From Clostridium drakei (lineage in GTDB: Bacteria > Bacillota > Clostridia > Clostridiales > Clostridiaceae), in assembly GCF_000633595.2 (NCBI RefSeq), contig NZ_JIBU02000019.1, forward strand, positions 105,749 to 169,748: a stretch of 64,000 nucleotides of DNA, given 5' to 3'. The position numbers and the translations under genes are program-made. Of this stretch, positions 63,483 to 64,000 are shown piece by piece; within the stretch, counting starts at the first letter, position 1, and each line of letters opens with the position of its first letter. The notes under the pieces were generated by a model, which was given only the letters and a program-made list of their open reading frames with translations, was not told the DNA's origin and ran no database searches.

Positions 63483-64000
63483 ATTTTTGTGTCGTACTGG
63501 AAAGGGTAGAAAAATTATTTTCTTTTCAGAAAACTATGCTATTTAGAAAAGAGTGATTAAACATAGAAAATCATTTGTATAGTATACTACTTAAAAAATA
63601 TGCGTAATTCTAGCGGTACTAATGATTACAAGTGTACATACAAAAGCTTAAAAAGATTATGAGAGTTACTAAAAAATATTGAAGGTAAATTTTTAGTAAC
63701 TCTTAACTCTTAAACTCAGTAATATTAAGGATTATAGAAAAAAGCATGTAATAATTTACCGATATGAATTACTATGTTTTTATGTGTTGGAGGACATCGT
63801 GAGGACCAAAAATAGTGTATGGAGGTTAGGTAAATACTTGTTTTATGAATATAAGGATTTTAAAAGTAAATTAAATTTTACTAGTGAAAATATATCATAG
63901 AGTATATAATTTCTGAGTATAGGCAAAATTTTAATATATATTATCACTAGTGTTTAATTTTTAGAAAATATTTCAATTGACATCTTTATTATAATCGTTT
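63483..64000. other. Terminal region
   Basis: 518 bases with no gene seen. It contains an inverted repeat AGAGTTACTAAAAA / TTTTTAGTAACTCT at 63662-63703 without a T run, and near 63790 a GGAGGACATC sequence that is not followed by a usable frame. Confidence 0.5.

Overview
The window is AT-rich DNA from a spore-forming, chemotactic Clostridium (Clostridiaceae). The genus rests on several things: the order yebC-bofC-ruvAB-queA-tgt-yajC-scfAB-secDF-(recJ position)-apt-relA-dtd-hemZ-hisS-aspS, frequent TTG and GTG starts behind strong GGAGG sites, an H-type small acid-soluble spore protein, and a six-cysteine SCIFF peptide with its radical SAM maturase. I cannot name the species with confidence. 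A solventogenic or acetogenic species such as those around C. ljungdahlii or C. kluyveri would fit.

Layout. 1-6.6 kb: the end of hpt (minus strand), hflX with an extra JAB-like N-terminal domain, a zinc-ribbon protein, a nucleotidyltransferase-fold protein, a MocR-type regulator, a HEAT-repeat protein and a YigZ-family protein. 6.6-28.5 kb: the conserved chromosomal core for Holliday-junction resolution, queuosine tRNA modification, protein export, SCIFF ranthipeptide, purine salvage, stringent response, D-aminoacyl-tRNA quality control, HemZ and two aminoacyl-tRNA synthetases. A three-repeat cell-wall-binding (CWB2) protein is inserted after yebC. At the recJ position there is only a short DHH-family protein with substituted metal ligands. 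28.9-32.2 kb: an amino acid permease facing a two-gene operon with an archaeal-type ornithine cyclodeaminase-like protein. 32.4-34.1 kb: eight very small genes, probably spore-associated, five of them under 60 residues. 34.3-37.5 kb: a PilZ protein, peptide deformylase, and an alpha/beta hydrolase with an AraC/GyrI-type regulator.

37.7-45.6 kb is the most system-like accessory block. A PrpR-type sigma-54 activator is read away from a four-gene catabolic operon (DASS carboxylate transporter, cyclic-amidohydrolase-type metallohydrolase, 2-hydroxyacid dehydrogenase, RraA-type aldolase). A clear -24/-12 promoter and a paired dyad activator site lie between them. Downstream is a soluble chemoreceptor that fuses the same PrpR_N sensor fold to a methyl-accepting signalling domain, so transcription and chemotaxis probably read the same or related ligands. 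45.8-54.8 kb: an aromatic-acid-exporter-like protein, a SorC regulator, nicotinamidase behind a Nif11-like small protein, an aconitase-superfamily hydratase divergent from an orphan CitG, a zinc ribbon and an M20 deacylase. Two copies of a dispersed inverted-repeat element lie here.

55-64 kb is gene-poor and looks rearranged. Three genes share a long upstream region and a near-identical signal peptide but carry different secreted cargo; the middle copy is a pseudogene that has also lost the proximal promoter. Interleaved are a GH25 lysozyme with three C-terminal repeats and a decayed phage tail/baseplate-type gene, which suggests old prophage material. I saw no rRNA, tRNA, CRISPR array or intact insertion sequence.
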